Shown one piece after another: positions 8,069 to 16,009 of a stretch of DNA of 64,000 nucleotides; the first letter of the stretch is position 1, and each line of letters opens with the position of its first letter. Under the pieces are notes generated by a model. It worked only from the letters and a program-made list of their open reading frames with translations, did no database searches and had not been told where the DNA came from. This DNA comes from Nocardiopsis mwathae. GTDB lineage: Bacteria > Actinomycetota > Actinomycetes > Streptosporangiales > Streptosporangiaceae. Location: the NCBI RefSeq assembly GCF_014201195.1, contig NZ_JACHDS010000001.1, positions 4,464,001 through 4,528,000 on the forward strand. The letters are read 5' to 3'. The position numbers were made by a program, and so were the translations under genes.

Positions 8069-8205
8069 CACACGACCTCCCGTGCCCTCAGCGCGACCAG
8101 CCCCGCGAACTTCCGAAACCGGCGGTCCTCGACGGCGCGCCGACGCTCCAACGCGGTCACATAGGGGCGAATCCGGCGGCTCCGCCGGGATGACAAGATG
8201 GACAC
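8068..8205 (-). CDS. Tiny basic protein with RPYV motif
   Basis: A 45-residue, strongly basic peptide starting at GTG 8205, eight bases after GAGGAG. Its core RRIRPYVTALERRRA resembles the 38-residue peptide at 23294-23410 (PRVRPYVLAIEYRRA). Both sit first in a short operon divergent from an XRE regulator. It ends in TGATG, coupled to the next gene. Similar short RPYL/RPYV peptides are known to me as uncharacterised neighbours of XRE genes in Streptomyces; no function is established. Confidence 0.65.
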   Translation of the reverse strand: MSILSSRRSRRIRPYVTALERRRAVEDRRFRKFAGLVALRAREVV

Positions 8206-8299
8206 GTCTCACTCCTCTACCGAGTGGGGCCAAGCCCCGGGGCCGTGCCAGCGGTCGCCGGGGTCCTGTCCGTCCATCCTTCGCGTCGGCGAAAACCGG

Positions 8300-8339
8300 G
8301 CGACAGTGTGACCGTGTTGCCTACTCTGGAAACGGCAAC
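8300..8339 (+). promoter_or_regulatory. Promoter and operator of XRE/TPR regulator
   Basis: A GCGACA/TACTCT promoter-like pair (8300-8305 and 8322-8327, 16-base spacer) precedes the regulator. GTTGCC (8316-8321) and GGCAAC (8334-8339) flank the -10, an arrangement expected for autorepression. Confidence 0.45.
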
Positions 8340-8369
8340 GGTCAACACCTCCCGGGAGCGTTATCGCCC

Positions 8370-9500
8370 ATGACCGAATTCGGGAACCTCGCACGCCGCA
8401 CCATGGAAGACCACGGTTGGTCACTACGTGCTCTTGCCCGCGAGGTGAACTACGACGCCGGGTACCTCTCGCGCGTTCTATCCGGAAAGCGGCGCCCCTC
8501 AGCCGGTCTTGCGCGGGCTCTCGACAGAAGGCTCAGCGCCGACGGCGCCCTGATCGCAGCGGCGAAAGCTGCTGAACCGTCGGCCCCGGTCACCGATCCG
8601 GCGAACGGGGCCACCGACGAGATCGCTCACATGCGCGCCGCAGTTGACCACCTCGTTGCCCATGACAGCCGCTACGGAGGAGACGAGATTGCCCCCGCCG
8701 CCGTGCGGGTCTGGCGGAGCGGACACCGTCAGCTCGACAGCGGCACCATTCCCGAACAGCGACAACAGGACTTTCTTGCTGCAGTCGCCGAAATGGCCGA
8801 AGTGGCCGGCTGGCTGCTGTTCGACGCTGACCGGCAGGACGCTTCCAGGACAGCCACGCTCGAAGCCCATATGCTCGCGCGCCACGCCGGTGATCGCTCG
8901 ATGGAGCGCTTCGCACTGACGAACCTCGCCATGCAGGACGTTGAGGTCAACCGTCCTGGAGAAGCATTGAGGATCGCGGACGAGCTCCTGTCCGAGCCTC
9001 GAATTCCACCCCGTGTCGCCCTACTGGCACGCATCCGCCGGGGACGAGCACTCGCCTGCGTCGGAGAACGGCGCCGCGCCTTAGACGAGCTCGGCGCCGC
9101 ACGGGCAGGACTTGAGGACTCGATCAGCGCCCGGGACCCAGCATGGACGTGGTGGGTCAACGACTGCGAATTGAGCGGCCACGAGGGTGAGGCGCTGCTT
9201 GTACTGGGAGATACCGCCGCCGCACTGCCGAAGCTGGAGCGTGCCGCCGAGCTGTCGGCCGTGTTCCGCAGGAACGGCCGAGGCAGCCTCTATTACCAGG
9301 TGTCTTTAGTGCAGGGGTACGCGGCGGCTCACGCATGGAGAGAGTGCGGAATAGCCCTTGAGGCCCTCCCACCAGCACTGGAGTCAGTCAGCTCCGGCCG
9401 CAACCGCCGCCGACTCCGATTCGCAGTCCGCACCATCACCCGCGATCCCGAAACCCCGCTGTGGCTGTCGGACCTGGCCCGGGACGTAGCAGCCGCGTAG
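8370..9500 (+). CDS. XRE regulator with TPR-like domain
   Basis: A 376-residue regulator. Residues 1-65 form an HTH (WSLRALAREVNYDAGYLSRV, then LSGKRRPS). The remaining ~300 residues are repeats of helical pairs with TPR-like spacing (ALRIADELLSEPRIPPRVAL, ALDELGAARAGLEDS, AALPKLERAAELSAVF), a layout shared with many actinobacterial regulators that sense peptides or act in development. The start is ATG at 8370 with CGGGAG upstream. It diverges from the three tiny genes and probably controls them. Confidence 0.88.
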   Translation: MTEFGNLARRTMEDHGWSLRALAREVNYDAGYLSRVLSGKRRPSAGLARALDRRLSADGALIAAAKAAEPSAPVTDPANGATDEIAHMRAAVDHLVAHDSRYGGDEIAPAAVRVWRSGHRQLDSGTIPEQRQQDFLAAVAEMAEVAGWLLFDADRQDASRTATLEAHMLARHAGDRSMERFALTNLAMQDVEVNRPGEALRIADELLSEPRIPPRVALLARIRRGRALACVGERRRALDELGAARAGLEDSISARDPAWTWWVNDCELSGHEGEALLVLGDTAAALPKLERAAELSAVFRRNGRGSLYYQVSLVQGYAAAHAWRECGIALEALPPALESVSSGRNRRRLRFAVRTITRDPETPLWLSDLARDVAAA

Positions 9501-9635
9501 GCGAACCGGAGACGAGAAAGCTAAATATTCCGACGAAACGGAAATGGCGAGATACATTCCCATGATCACCGAAGGGTGTCGACCAGAGGCCTGCCAGAGT
9601 CCTCCTCTGCGGCAACGTGACGGTGTGACATGGAT

Positions 9636-10100
9636 TCAATCGGCCAGCTCGCCACCCGCAACGTTCTCAAGCTTCCTCACCACCCAGTCGGGGATATACT
9701 TCTTCTCTCTTGGAAACAGTGTAAGATCCAGTGCAAAGTAGTTGTCAGGCAGAGGAAGATCTTCCCTTAGTTCGCGATCATAGTTGTACTCAGCCTTGAA
9801 CCGGCCATCGCGCATGACTACGATGCCCATCGCGTACCACGATCCCTTGCCGGGCTCGTACATCCCCCGCTTAAGATCACGTACCAACTTACCGATAGAA
9901 TTCGGGATGGACATCACGTTGTCCACCACGCCCCCGTCCTCCAAAAGCGTCGGCGCACTTTCTTGCTGGAAGATTGCAACGTTGATGCTGTTGTAGGACG
10001 CTTCAACCCACCCTTCGGGTGCGACAGACGCGACGCCTTGAGCGATCTCCGTGAGAACTTCGTGAACCTGTGCTGGATTCAGCTTCTCATACTCTGGCAC
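9636..10100 (-). CDS. YezG-like (DUF600) immunity protein
   Basis: A 154-residue protein, probable antidote to the toxin encoded just upstream. It carries the YezG/DUF600 hallmarks: an N-terminal helix ending in APEGWVEASYNS, and the central GSWYAMGIVVMRDGRFKAEY followed by NYD. The start is GTG at 10100 behind an AGGAGGA Shine-Dalgarno, eight bases after the toxin stop, so it is co-transcribed with the toxin. Codon use is less GC-biased than in neighbouring core genes (TTT, AAT, AGA-type codons), which fits acquired toxin-immunity cassettes. In Bacillus, YezG neutralises YeeF, whose toxin domain is a similar nuclease. Confidence 0.75.
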   Translation of the reverse strand: MPEYEKLNPAQVHEVLTEIAQGVASVAPEGWVEASYNSINVAIFQQESAPTLLEDGGVVDNVMSIPNSIGKLVRDLKRGMYEPGKGSWYAMGIVVMRDGRFKAEYNYDRELREDLPLPDNYFALDLTLFPREKKYIPDWVVRKLENVAGGELAD

Positions 10101-10108
10101 TACTCCTC

Positions 10109-12592
10109 CTAGGTGAGCGGTGGCACATTCTCGTATGTTCGCTTTTTGGGTGTTCCGTCAATTACATATTTGACAGTTATACTCTCTGGGCTATTCATGT
10201 TTCCGCTGTAGTCCAGCTCTATCTCAACGTCGACTTTCTTCGGGGGGATCGGGGGATCTGCGTCCGGCCTTCCCTTTAGTGCATCCGCCCACTCTCGCTC
10301 AAGTACGCGGAAACTATCCTCGATGGTCGCCTTTCTCCCATCAACCCGAGAAATATCTCGGTTGATGTACTCGGTCATGGGGACGAGATTGACAAGTTCA
10401 CCCGGACCACCGAACATGCGGGCAATCAGGTGTCCGGGGTTCCAGGTGACGTCCTTGTACTGGGCAACATCAGCCGGAGTGAGGACTCTCCCAACTCTCT
10501 CCTGGGCCGTAGAAAGGATCTGCTCATTTTCCTTCCTGTACACGTTCTCAAAATCCTCTTTCCCCAGCCTCTTGGATCGGCGCTCACTTCCGGGGTCACG
10601 GATCCCGTCATCAAGAGAGATCTCTCCGGAGACTGATACCGTCCTGGCTTGGGAGTCGGTTTTGAACGTGAATTTGCCGTCGACCTCATATGTCATGTTC
10701 GGGCGGGGATTCGCGAGCTCGATGTTCGAGCCCGGGGATCTTGCCGAGGAGATGGAATCCGTCTGGACCTTGACGACCTTGCCGTCATGGCCCGTGACGA
10801 AGATTCCTCGGTCGACACCCCCCTCGTCCACAACACGGTAGCTCGTGTTCGGCGCAAGCTTGCCGCGATCGTCGAAGACCTCGCCGACCTTTGGAGTGAG
10901 GTCAGTGGGGATGGGGGACCGGTGGCCTCCAGTTGCGGGCCCTGTCTCCCGTCCACCATTACCGACGCCGCCAGACGCATCGGAGAGTCCGGACCCTCCT
11001 TGGCCACGCCCAGTACCTCCCAGGGGGCTGAGGGATGACCCGAAGTCCCCACTACTGGTGTTCGAGTGGCGGCCTGAGCCGGGTGAATCCGCCCCTGCGG
11101 CCCCGAAGGTGGACGCGCGACCGCTTCCCGGACTGTCGGAGGATGAGTAGAGACCACCGCCTCCGCCATGGCCGCCGCCGGAGGCAGCGGGGCCCATGTC
11201 GCTGTTGCGGGCTGTTGCTCCGGCGCCGACGAGTTCGCTGTGGCGTTCGCGGGACAGGTCCCTCATGGCGGCGTCGAGGTCGCCGCCGTTGTTCTTGACC
11301 AGTTCTTCCAGGCGGGAGATGTCGCGCTGGACCTCGGTGGTGGCCCGGTCCGGGGTGGCGGTGGCCTCCCGGGGCGGGGCAGGCGTGTCTGAGGTGTCCT
11401 CGCGGCGGGTGCCGGACCCGGCGGATTCCTGGGGGTGGGGTGCGGGTGATCTGCTGCCTGGAGTCTGGGCGGGTGCCGGGGATGCGGGCCGCTGGCTCCC
11501 GGAGGGGCTGGGTTCTCCGCCGTCGCTGCCGGAAGTGCCGTGCCCACTGCCGGTGGAGGGGCCGCGGCCGCTGCCGGTCGAAGGGCCGTGGCCGCCGACA
11601 GGAGGAGAGGCAGGGGTGCGGCCGCCCGCGCCCGGTGAGAAGTCCGGGGTGGACGGGGTCGTGGGGGTGGGGGTCTTCCACCGTCCGGGGGACGGCGAAT
11701 CAGAGGTGGGGGTGAAGGAGCCTCCGCCGGGCTTCCACTTGGCCGCGATGTTGGCGGCCGAGGTCAGGACGCGCGATGCCCCCCGCACCAGCCCCACACC
11801 TCCGGCAGCCACACCGACCGCGGTGATCCCGGTGGTCGCAACCGTGTAGCCGGGCGCGTCGTCCCACTGGCTCCAGCCGGTCAGGCCGTCGGCTACACCC
11901 CACCACGCCTCGCGGGCCAAGCCCTCCTGGTCGCGCCACTCGGCACCGAGCCCCACACCGCTGCCGTGGACCCTGTTCTTGCCCAGCAGGGCCATGTAGC
12001 CCGCGTAGGTCTCATCGGCGTGGGTTACAACGTTGCCCTTCCACTCATCGAAGGACTCCACCCCCCAGCCGTCATCGGTGTAGAACCCCGAGGCGTAGGC
12101 GAGCGACACCGCCGCTTCCCACTGCCCGCCCAGGGTTGCGTCCCAGGCCCCCCGCAGGAAGTCCATGTCCGCCTTGACCGACTCCTGGAACCAGTTGAGG
12201 TCCGGCTCAGCGGGAGCACCCCAGGGCATCGGTGCGTCCTCGGGGATCTCCTCGACACCGTGGGCGCGCTTGTTGCCGCGGATGATCTCGCCGTTGTCGG
12301 CGACGAACTCCGGCCCGCCGTACAGGTCGGTGATCTTGTTGGCGCACTCCCGCTCCGCGGCCTGGTAGGCCACCACCGCAGAGTCGATGTCGGCTTTGAG
12401 CTGGTTGTGCTCCTCGACCAGGTCGTCATCGCTCTTCCAGTCGGTGCAGCCGTTGTCCAGGCTGAACTGGTAGGCCTGGGAGCGCAGGGCTTCCAGCTTC
12501 TTCTTCAGCTTGCGGGCCGTCTCGGCGAAGGCGGTCAGCGCGTCGGCGACGGTGGCCAGGTCGCCGCTGATGTCCTCGCCCCGGGTGGCCAC
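10109..12592 (-). CDS. Polymorphic toxin with C-terminal DNA/RNA nuclease
   Basis: An 827-residue toxin. The N-terminal ~240 residues are helical and ESX/LXG-like (ALTAFAETARKLKKKLEALR). A Gly/Ala hydrophobic stretch follows near 250-280, then a ~300-residue Ser/Gly/Pro linker with STGSGRGPSTGSGHG repeats, and a C-terminal nuclease. The nuclease motif is GHLIARMFGGPGELVNLVPM (His at 721) with later Asn in EYINRD, as in Endonuclease_NS_2/YeeF-type domains. The first start codon in frame is GTG at 12592, but it has no Shine-Dalgarno and the coding-like frame runs further upstream, so the true start is unsure. The C-terminal DNA is visibly lower in GC than the rest. It is followed by its probable immunity gene and preceded by an ESX-type small protein. 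Confidence 0.85.
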   Translation of the reverse strand: MATRGEDISGDLATVADALTAFAETARKLKKKLEALRSQAYQFSLDNGCTDWKSDDDLVEEHNQLKADIDSAVVAYQAAERECANKITDLYGGPEFVADNGEIIRGNKRAHGVEEIPEDAPMPWGAPAEPDLNWFQESVKADMDFLRGAWDATLGGQWEAAVSLAYASGFYTDDGWGVESFDEWKGNVVTHADETYAGYMALLGKNRVHGSGVGLGAEWRDQEGLAREAWWGVADGLTGWSQWDDAPGYTVATTGITAVGVAAGGVGLVRGASRVLTSAANIAAKWKPGGGSFTPTSDSPSPGRWKTPTPTTPSTPDFSPGAGGRTPASPPVGGHGPSTGSGRGPSTGSGHGTSGSDGGEPSPSGSQRPASPAPAQTPGSRSPAPHPQESAGSGTRREDTSDTPAPPREATATPDRATTEVQRDISRLEELVKNNGGDLDAAMRDLSRERHSELVGAGATARNSDMGPAASGGGHGGGGGLYSSSDSPGSGRASTFGAAGADSPGSGRHSNTSSGDFGSSLSPLGGTGRGQGGSGLSDASGGVGNGGRETGPATGGHRSPIPTDLTPKVGEVFDDRGKLAPNTSYRVVDEGGVDRGIFVTGHDGKVVKVQTDSISSARSPGSNIELANPRPNMTYEVDGKFTFKTDSQARTVSVSGEISLDDGIRDPGSERRSKRLGKEDFENVYRKENEQILSTAQERVGRVLTPADVAQYKDVTWNPGHLIARMFGGPGELVNLVPMTEYINRDISRVDGRKATIEDSFRVLEREWADALKGRPDADPPIPPKKVDVEIELDYSGNMNSPESITVKYVIDGTPKKRTYENVPPLT

Positions 12593-12635
12593 GGGGTTGA
12601 TGGCCGCCAGCAGCTGCTCGGATTCGGGTGCGGGG

Positions 12636-13004
12636 TTACCGGAGCTCGGCGCCCTTGGGGCGGTTCAGGCCCGGGTCCTCGACGAACCCGGCGTTGGCCT
12701 GGGCCTCGGCGGCCATTTCGAGGTTGCCGTTCATGTAGGCCACGACCGCGCCGCTGCAGCCGTTGACGGCACTGGCGGTCTTGGCCGCCATCGCGCCCAT
12801 GTCGGCGGAGCAGAAGCCGAAGAACCCCCGCAGGGCGATGCCGATCGGTTCGCTGGCCGCTTTGGCGGCCGCGGTCTCCATGTTCTTGCCGACCGCGGTG
12901 ATCTCACCGGTCAGGCCCTCGGTGCCCGCCTCGTCGCCCAGGTGCCCGGAGACGCTCTTGAGCACGCCGCCCACACCGTCGGGGTTGATGTCCCACGAGC
13001 TCAC
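12636..13004 (-). CDS. ESX-type small protein, DUF6507-like
   Basis: A 122-residue protein starting SSWDINPDGVGGVL, the beginning typical of the DUF6507 group found next to actinobacterial toxins. The body is two predicted long helices (DEAGTEGLTGEITAVGKNME and MGAMAAKTASAVNGCSGAVV) as in WXG100 partners. The start is GTG at 13004 after GGAGGA. It lies directly upstream of the toxin on the same strand and probably acts as its secretion partner or chaperone. The family name is from pattern memory only. Confidence 0.7.
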   Translation of the reverse strand: MSSWDINPDGVGGVLKSVSGHLGDEAGTEGLTGEITAVGKNMETAAAKAASEPIGIALRGFFGFCSADMGAMAAKTASAVNGCSGAVVAYMNGNLEMAAEAQANAGFVEDPGLNRPKGAELR

Positions 13005-13077
13005 CGTTCTCGTCCTCCCGTGCGGATGCGTGGATAGGTGAAACCGACACGCCTGCTTACTGCTCGCCCGATTACGA

Positions 13078-13091
13078 CTACCGAACGGTAG
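13078..13091. promoter_or_regulatory. Inverted repeat upstream of toxin operon
   Basis: CTACCG and CGGTAG arms around AA, 74 bp upstream of the DUF6507-like start. The core ACCGAACGGT is shared with the palindrome at 4438-4459. Candidate operator. Confidence 0.4.
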
Positions 13092-13222
13092 CGACAGTTC
13101 CGAATCGACGGGAACACGGCCGTGGCCGACTCCGGCCACGAGCTGTCGGAGACATCGATCGGGCGTCGACATGGGTCACTGTGGTGTTCGCTGAACCCAT
13201 TTACATCGTGTGACCTGGCGAT

Positions 13223-13588
13223 TCACCCGGTGGAAGGGGAATCATCAGGGCTCGTCGCGGGTCGGTTTCGTCGGGGCGACGCCGAAAAACGGTCAGCTCG
13301 GAAGCTCGGCGGCGGGGGTTCGGCGGCACGTTGGCCGAAACCGGTCGTCTTTCGGTCGCGGGCGGCGAGCTGCTCCATCAGGATCGCGATCGATTCCCCC
13401 GACCGAGCTGCATCGCCGGTGACATCGCCGGTCAGGCGGGCTGCTGCCGTTCTGATACCGGCTACCGGCCCCATGGCTGCGGGGGAGTCGGGTGTGCCGG
13501 AGGACACACCCCTCCCGGATTCCGTATCCTCCGCCGAAGATGATTCTCCGGGCTCCCAATCACCCGGGTCTACCTGCGAAAACTTCAT
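13223..13588 (-). CDS. Hypothetical protein near ESX genes
   Basis: A 121-residue reading frame starting ATG at 13588 after GAGGG. The N-terminus is acidic and low in complexity (DWEPGESSSAEDTESGRG), a central helix follows (GESIAILMEQLAARDRKTT) and the C-terminus is proline-rich and basic. Third-position GC is moderately high, which supports coding, but there is no family match and a plus-strand frame of similar length overlaps it. Confidence 0.4.
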   Translation of the reverse strand: MKFSQVDPGDWEPGESSSAEDTESGRGVSSGTPDSPAAMGPVAGIRTAAARLTGDVTGDAARSGESIAILMEQLAARDRKTTGFGQRAAEPPPPSFRADRFSASPRRNRPATSPDDSPSTG

Positions 13589-13836
13589 CGATCCCTCACC
13601 CGTACAGCGTGCTCTGCCGAATCCGGACAGCTCCGATTGTCGGCATTATGCCTATGCTTGACGACGCACGGTAAGAACCGCTGTATTAATTACGGTCATG
13701 CCCGCTGCGCCACATCAGCGGCCCGCTGGACGCGTTCAGTCCCCCGCGTCGGCGGTCGGCCGAGCGCAGCACGTCGGCGCCCCCGCAGCCGGGCGCCTCC
13801 CCCAAGACCGATGGACGACGAGGAACGGGTGAAGAG

Positions 13837-14172
13837 ATGTCACGTTGGGACTTCGGCGACCAGACCCTGACGACCCTGGCCCGCAGCACCTCGGGGTCGA
13901 CCGACGAACTCAGCGACCTGATCAAGCAGCTCATCCAGGCGGCCGAGCCGCTGTCCGGGAAGTTCAACGGCGCCGGCAAGGCCGCCTTCGACTCGTTCAA
14001 GGCCCGCGCCGACCAGATCACCGCCGACCTCAACGCCGGCCTCGGCTCCATCAATGAGGGCCAGGTCGGCATGCAGACCGCTTTCTCCAGCGGCAACCAG
14101 GCGATGGCCGACGACGCCCAGCGCAACATGTCGGCGGCCAACTTCGACGCCGCGAAGTTCCGCACCGCCTGA
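13837..14172 (+). CDS. WXG100-family ESX secretion target
   Basis: A 111-residue EsxA/EsxB-like helical hairpin. The turn between the two helices is KFNGAGKAAFDSF, with Phe in place of the Trp of the WXG motif. Helix one spans TSGSTDELSDLIKQLIQAAE; helix two contains RADQITADLNAGLG. It is a probable substrate or partner of a type VII pathway, forming a dimer with the next protein. It is first in a plus-strand run leading to a TNT-domain protein and EccD. Confidence 0.85.
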   Translation: MSRWDFGDQTLTTLARSTSGSTDELSDLIKQLIQAAEPLSGKFNGAGKAAFDSFKARADQITADLNAGLGSINEGQVGMQTAFSSGNQAMADDAQRNMSAANFDAAKFRTA

Positions 14173-14236
14173 CCCCGGGCCCCACCCCACCCGGCCCCAC
14201 CGACGTCACCGTGTCCCAAGGAGTTGAGTTCCCTCG

Positions 14237-14542
14237 ATGAGCGGCAACGGACGCAACAGCTACGACCTCGGCGCCTCGCAGGAGTCCCAGACCAACATCC
14301 ACACCGTCATGGCACGGCTGGAGTCCATCATCGGCGATCACGACGTCGACGTCAGCACCGCCATGGCCGACTTCGAGGCGACCGGTGTCTCCGACGAGTA
14401 CAGCGCCAAGGAACTGAAGTGGCACAACGCGGGCAACGAGGTCCGCGACATCATCCGGCTCGTCCGCGAGACCCTGGAGACCAACGACGGCACCGCGCAG
14501 TCCACGCTCGGCCGCGCCAGCGCCGCGGTCCAGGGCATCTGA
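14237..14542 (+). CDS. WXG100/ESAT-6-like protein, pore-forming type
   Basis: A 101-residue partner of the preceding WXG protein. It begins SYDLGASQESQTNIHTVMAR and has FEATGVSDEY and ELKWHNAGNEVRDII, the pattern of proteins annotated as pore-forming ESAT-6 family in Streptomyces. KWHNAG replaces the classical WXG turn. The two genes are 64 bases apart and share a terminator after the second, so the pair can be expressed alone. Confidence 0.85.
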   Translation: MSGNGRNSYDLGASQESQTNIHTVMARLESIIGDHDVDVSTAMADFEATGVSDEYSAKELKWHNAGNEVRDIIRLVRETLETNDGTAQSTLGRASAAVQGI

Positions 14543-14639
14543 CGACACCTCCGCACCCGTCGAATCCCTGGTCAGGACGTCGCCGATGTGCGGCGTACCG
14601 GAAGGTCTGCGAGGATCGGGTTTCAGTCGATGCACGTAC

Positions 14640-14676
14640 GGGAGGGGCGCCCGCTCGACCGGCGGGCGCCCCTCCC
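14640..14676 (+). terminator. Strong hairpin terminator after WXG pair
   Basis: Fifteen-base perfect arms GGGAGGGGCGCCCGC and GCGGGCGCCCCTCCC with a 7-base loop. It separates the WXG pair from the TNT/EccD genes; partial readthrough would set a ratio between them. Confidence 0.85.
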
Positions 14677-14776
14677 GTTCCGCGCGCTTCCCCCCGCGGC
14701 GCGCCCCTGACCGCGCACCGATGGACCCCCGCGCCGGCCGCCCCGCCGCGCCCCGAGGCCTCGAAGGGAGTCTGAG

Positions 14777-15973
14777 ATGGCACGCGACTACGACAGCCAG
14801 CTGTTGGAGTCGACCGCCGTGCGCCGCAAACGGCTCCGCGAAGCCGTCTTCTTCGGCCCCCAGCGCACCCGCCGACGCCTCGACGAGAACATCGGCAAGA
14901 TCATCGCCAGCCTGGTCGTGTCCGCCGTCATCTGCGCCGGAACGGTCGGCTGGTCGTTCCTGCAGAGCCAGCTCAAGAACCAGAAGGAAGAGCAGGAGCA
15001 GCAGGCCGCCGGCCCCGACGCCGCCACCGCGCCACTCCCCGCCGAATGGCTCGGCACCGAGGTCACCTTCCCCATGCTGCGTGAGGAGCTCGACCGCGCC
15101 CACGTCCCGCCGGGCCTCTACGTCCTCCCCGGAGACGAACGCCCCACCCCCGACCAGGCCTCCAGCTACTACCTGCTGACCGAGGAAGGCGAGGGCGAGG
15201 ACGGCTACTCCGTCGGCATCGTCGAGTTCTCCCAGGGCCGCACCGGCGCGGAGTTCCGCACCGAGGACGAGGCCGCCCGCTGGCTCTACCTGGAGCTCGT
15301 ACCGGGCACCTCCGACCCGCGGGCCCTGAGCGACGAGGAGGAGCAGCAGGCGTCGGAGCAGACCGGCGAACTCGTCGCGTCGGCCCGGGAGAGGATCGAC
15401 GGGCGCGTCGGCGGACCGAGCCGGGTGACCCTCGAACCGGGCCAGGTGGTGGACGCCTACGGCCAGGAGAGCGGGTCACTCCTCTTCCCCGACGGAACCC
15501 CGTTCTCCGAGCGCGGGCTGCCCGCGTCCGTCCGGCGCGCCGCGGGCGACGCCGGCAGCGGCAGCGGCAGCGGCAGCGGCACGGGGTTCGACGCGGCCGC
15601 GGGCGCCGACGCCTACCACCGCTACCGGGTCGCCTACCCCTTCCAGGTACAGGCGTCACTCGCCCCGGCCGAGGGCGGCGACCCGGGCGGGGGCGTCCGC
15701 TTCCGGGTCACCGCCGACGGGTTCGCCCAGCCGCCCCAGCTGCCGAGTATCCGCTGGCTCGTGGCCAACGGCTACCTGGAGCGCGTCACGGTCACGGGCC
15801 TTCCCAGCGACCGCCCTGCCTCTCCCCCACCGTCCCCGTCACCCTCCCCCTCTCCACTCGTGTCGCCGGAGGCGTCCGCACCGCCGTCCCCGGCGCCGCC
15901 CGCCTCCCCCGACCCGTCCGAGCCCGCCGCCTCCGCCGCGCCCGCTTCCGCCTCCGGTGGCGGCCGGGACTGA
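14777..15973 (+). CDS. Membrane-anchored TNT-domain protein
   Basis: A 398-residue protein. A basic N-terminus (RRKRLREAVFFGPQRTRRRL) precedes one transmembrane helix (IIASLVVSAVICAGTVGWSF) and an acidic coiled stretch. Residues ~85-180 are a mixed domain. Residues ~215-335 match the TNT domain (LEPGQVVDAYGQESGSLLF, DGTPFSERGLP, YHRYRVAYPF, WLVANGYLERV), the NAD(P)+ glycohydrolase fold of the tuberculosis necrotizing toxin. The tail after ~340 is Pro/Ser/Ala-rich and possibly glycosylated. A Gly/Ser run interrupts the domain. Anchoring makes it look like a structural or regulatory component of the ESX locus rather than a released toxin; whether catalytic residues are intact needs alignment. 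Confidence 0.75.
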   Translation: MARDYDSQLLESTAVRRKRLREAVFFGPQRTRRRLDENIGKIIASLVVSAVICAGTVGWSFLQSQLKNQKEEQEQQAAGPDAATAPLPAEWLGTEVTFPMLREELDRAHVPPGLYVLPGDERPTPDQASSYYLLTEEGEGEDGYSVGIVEFSQGRTGAEFRTEDEAARWLYLELVPGTSDPRALSDEEEQQASEQTGELVASARERIDGRVGGPSRVTLEPGQVVDAYGQESGSLLFPDGTPFSERGLPASVRRAAGDAGSGSGSGSGTGFDAAAGADAYHRYRVAYPFQVQASLAPAEGGDPGGGVRFRVTADGFAQPPQLPSIRWLVANGYLERVTVTGLPSDRPASPPPSPSPSPSPLVSPEASAPPSPAPPASPDPSEPAASAAPASASGGGRD

Positions 15974-16009
15974 GACGACCACCCGCAGAGAACGATTGGA
16001 CACGTCCCC

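Noticed and set aside
10323-10841. Plus-strand frame inside the toxin gene
   Set aside because: Antisense to the nuclease domain, whose motifs are clear; no ribosome-binding site.
13122-13661. Plus-strand 179-residue frame before the WXG gene
   Set aside because: Lacks a Shine-Dalgarno and has low-complexity content; the antisense frame at 13223-13588 is slightly better.
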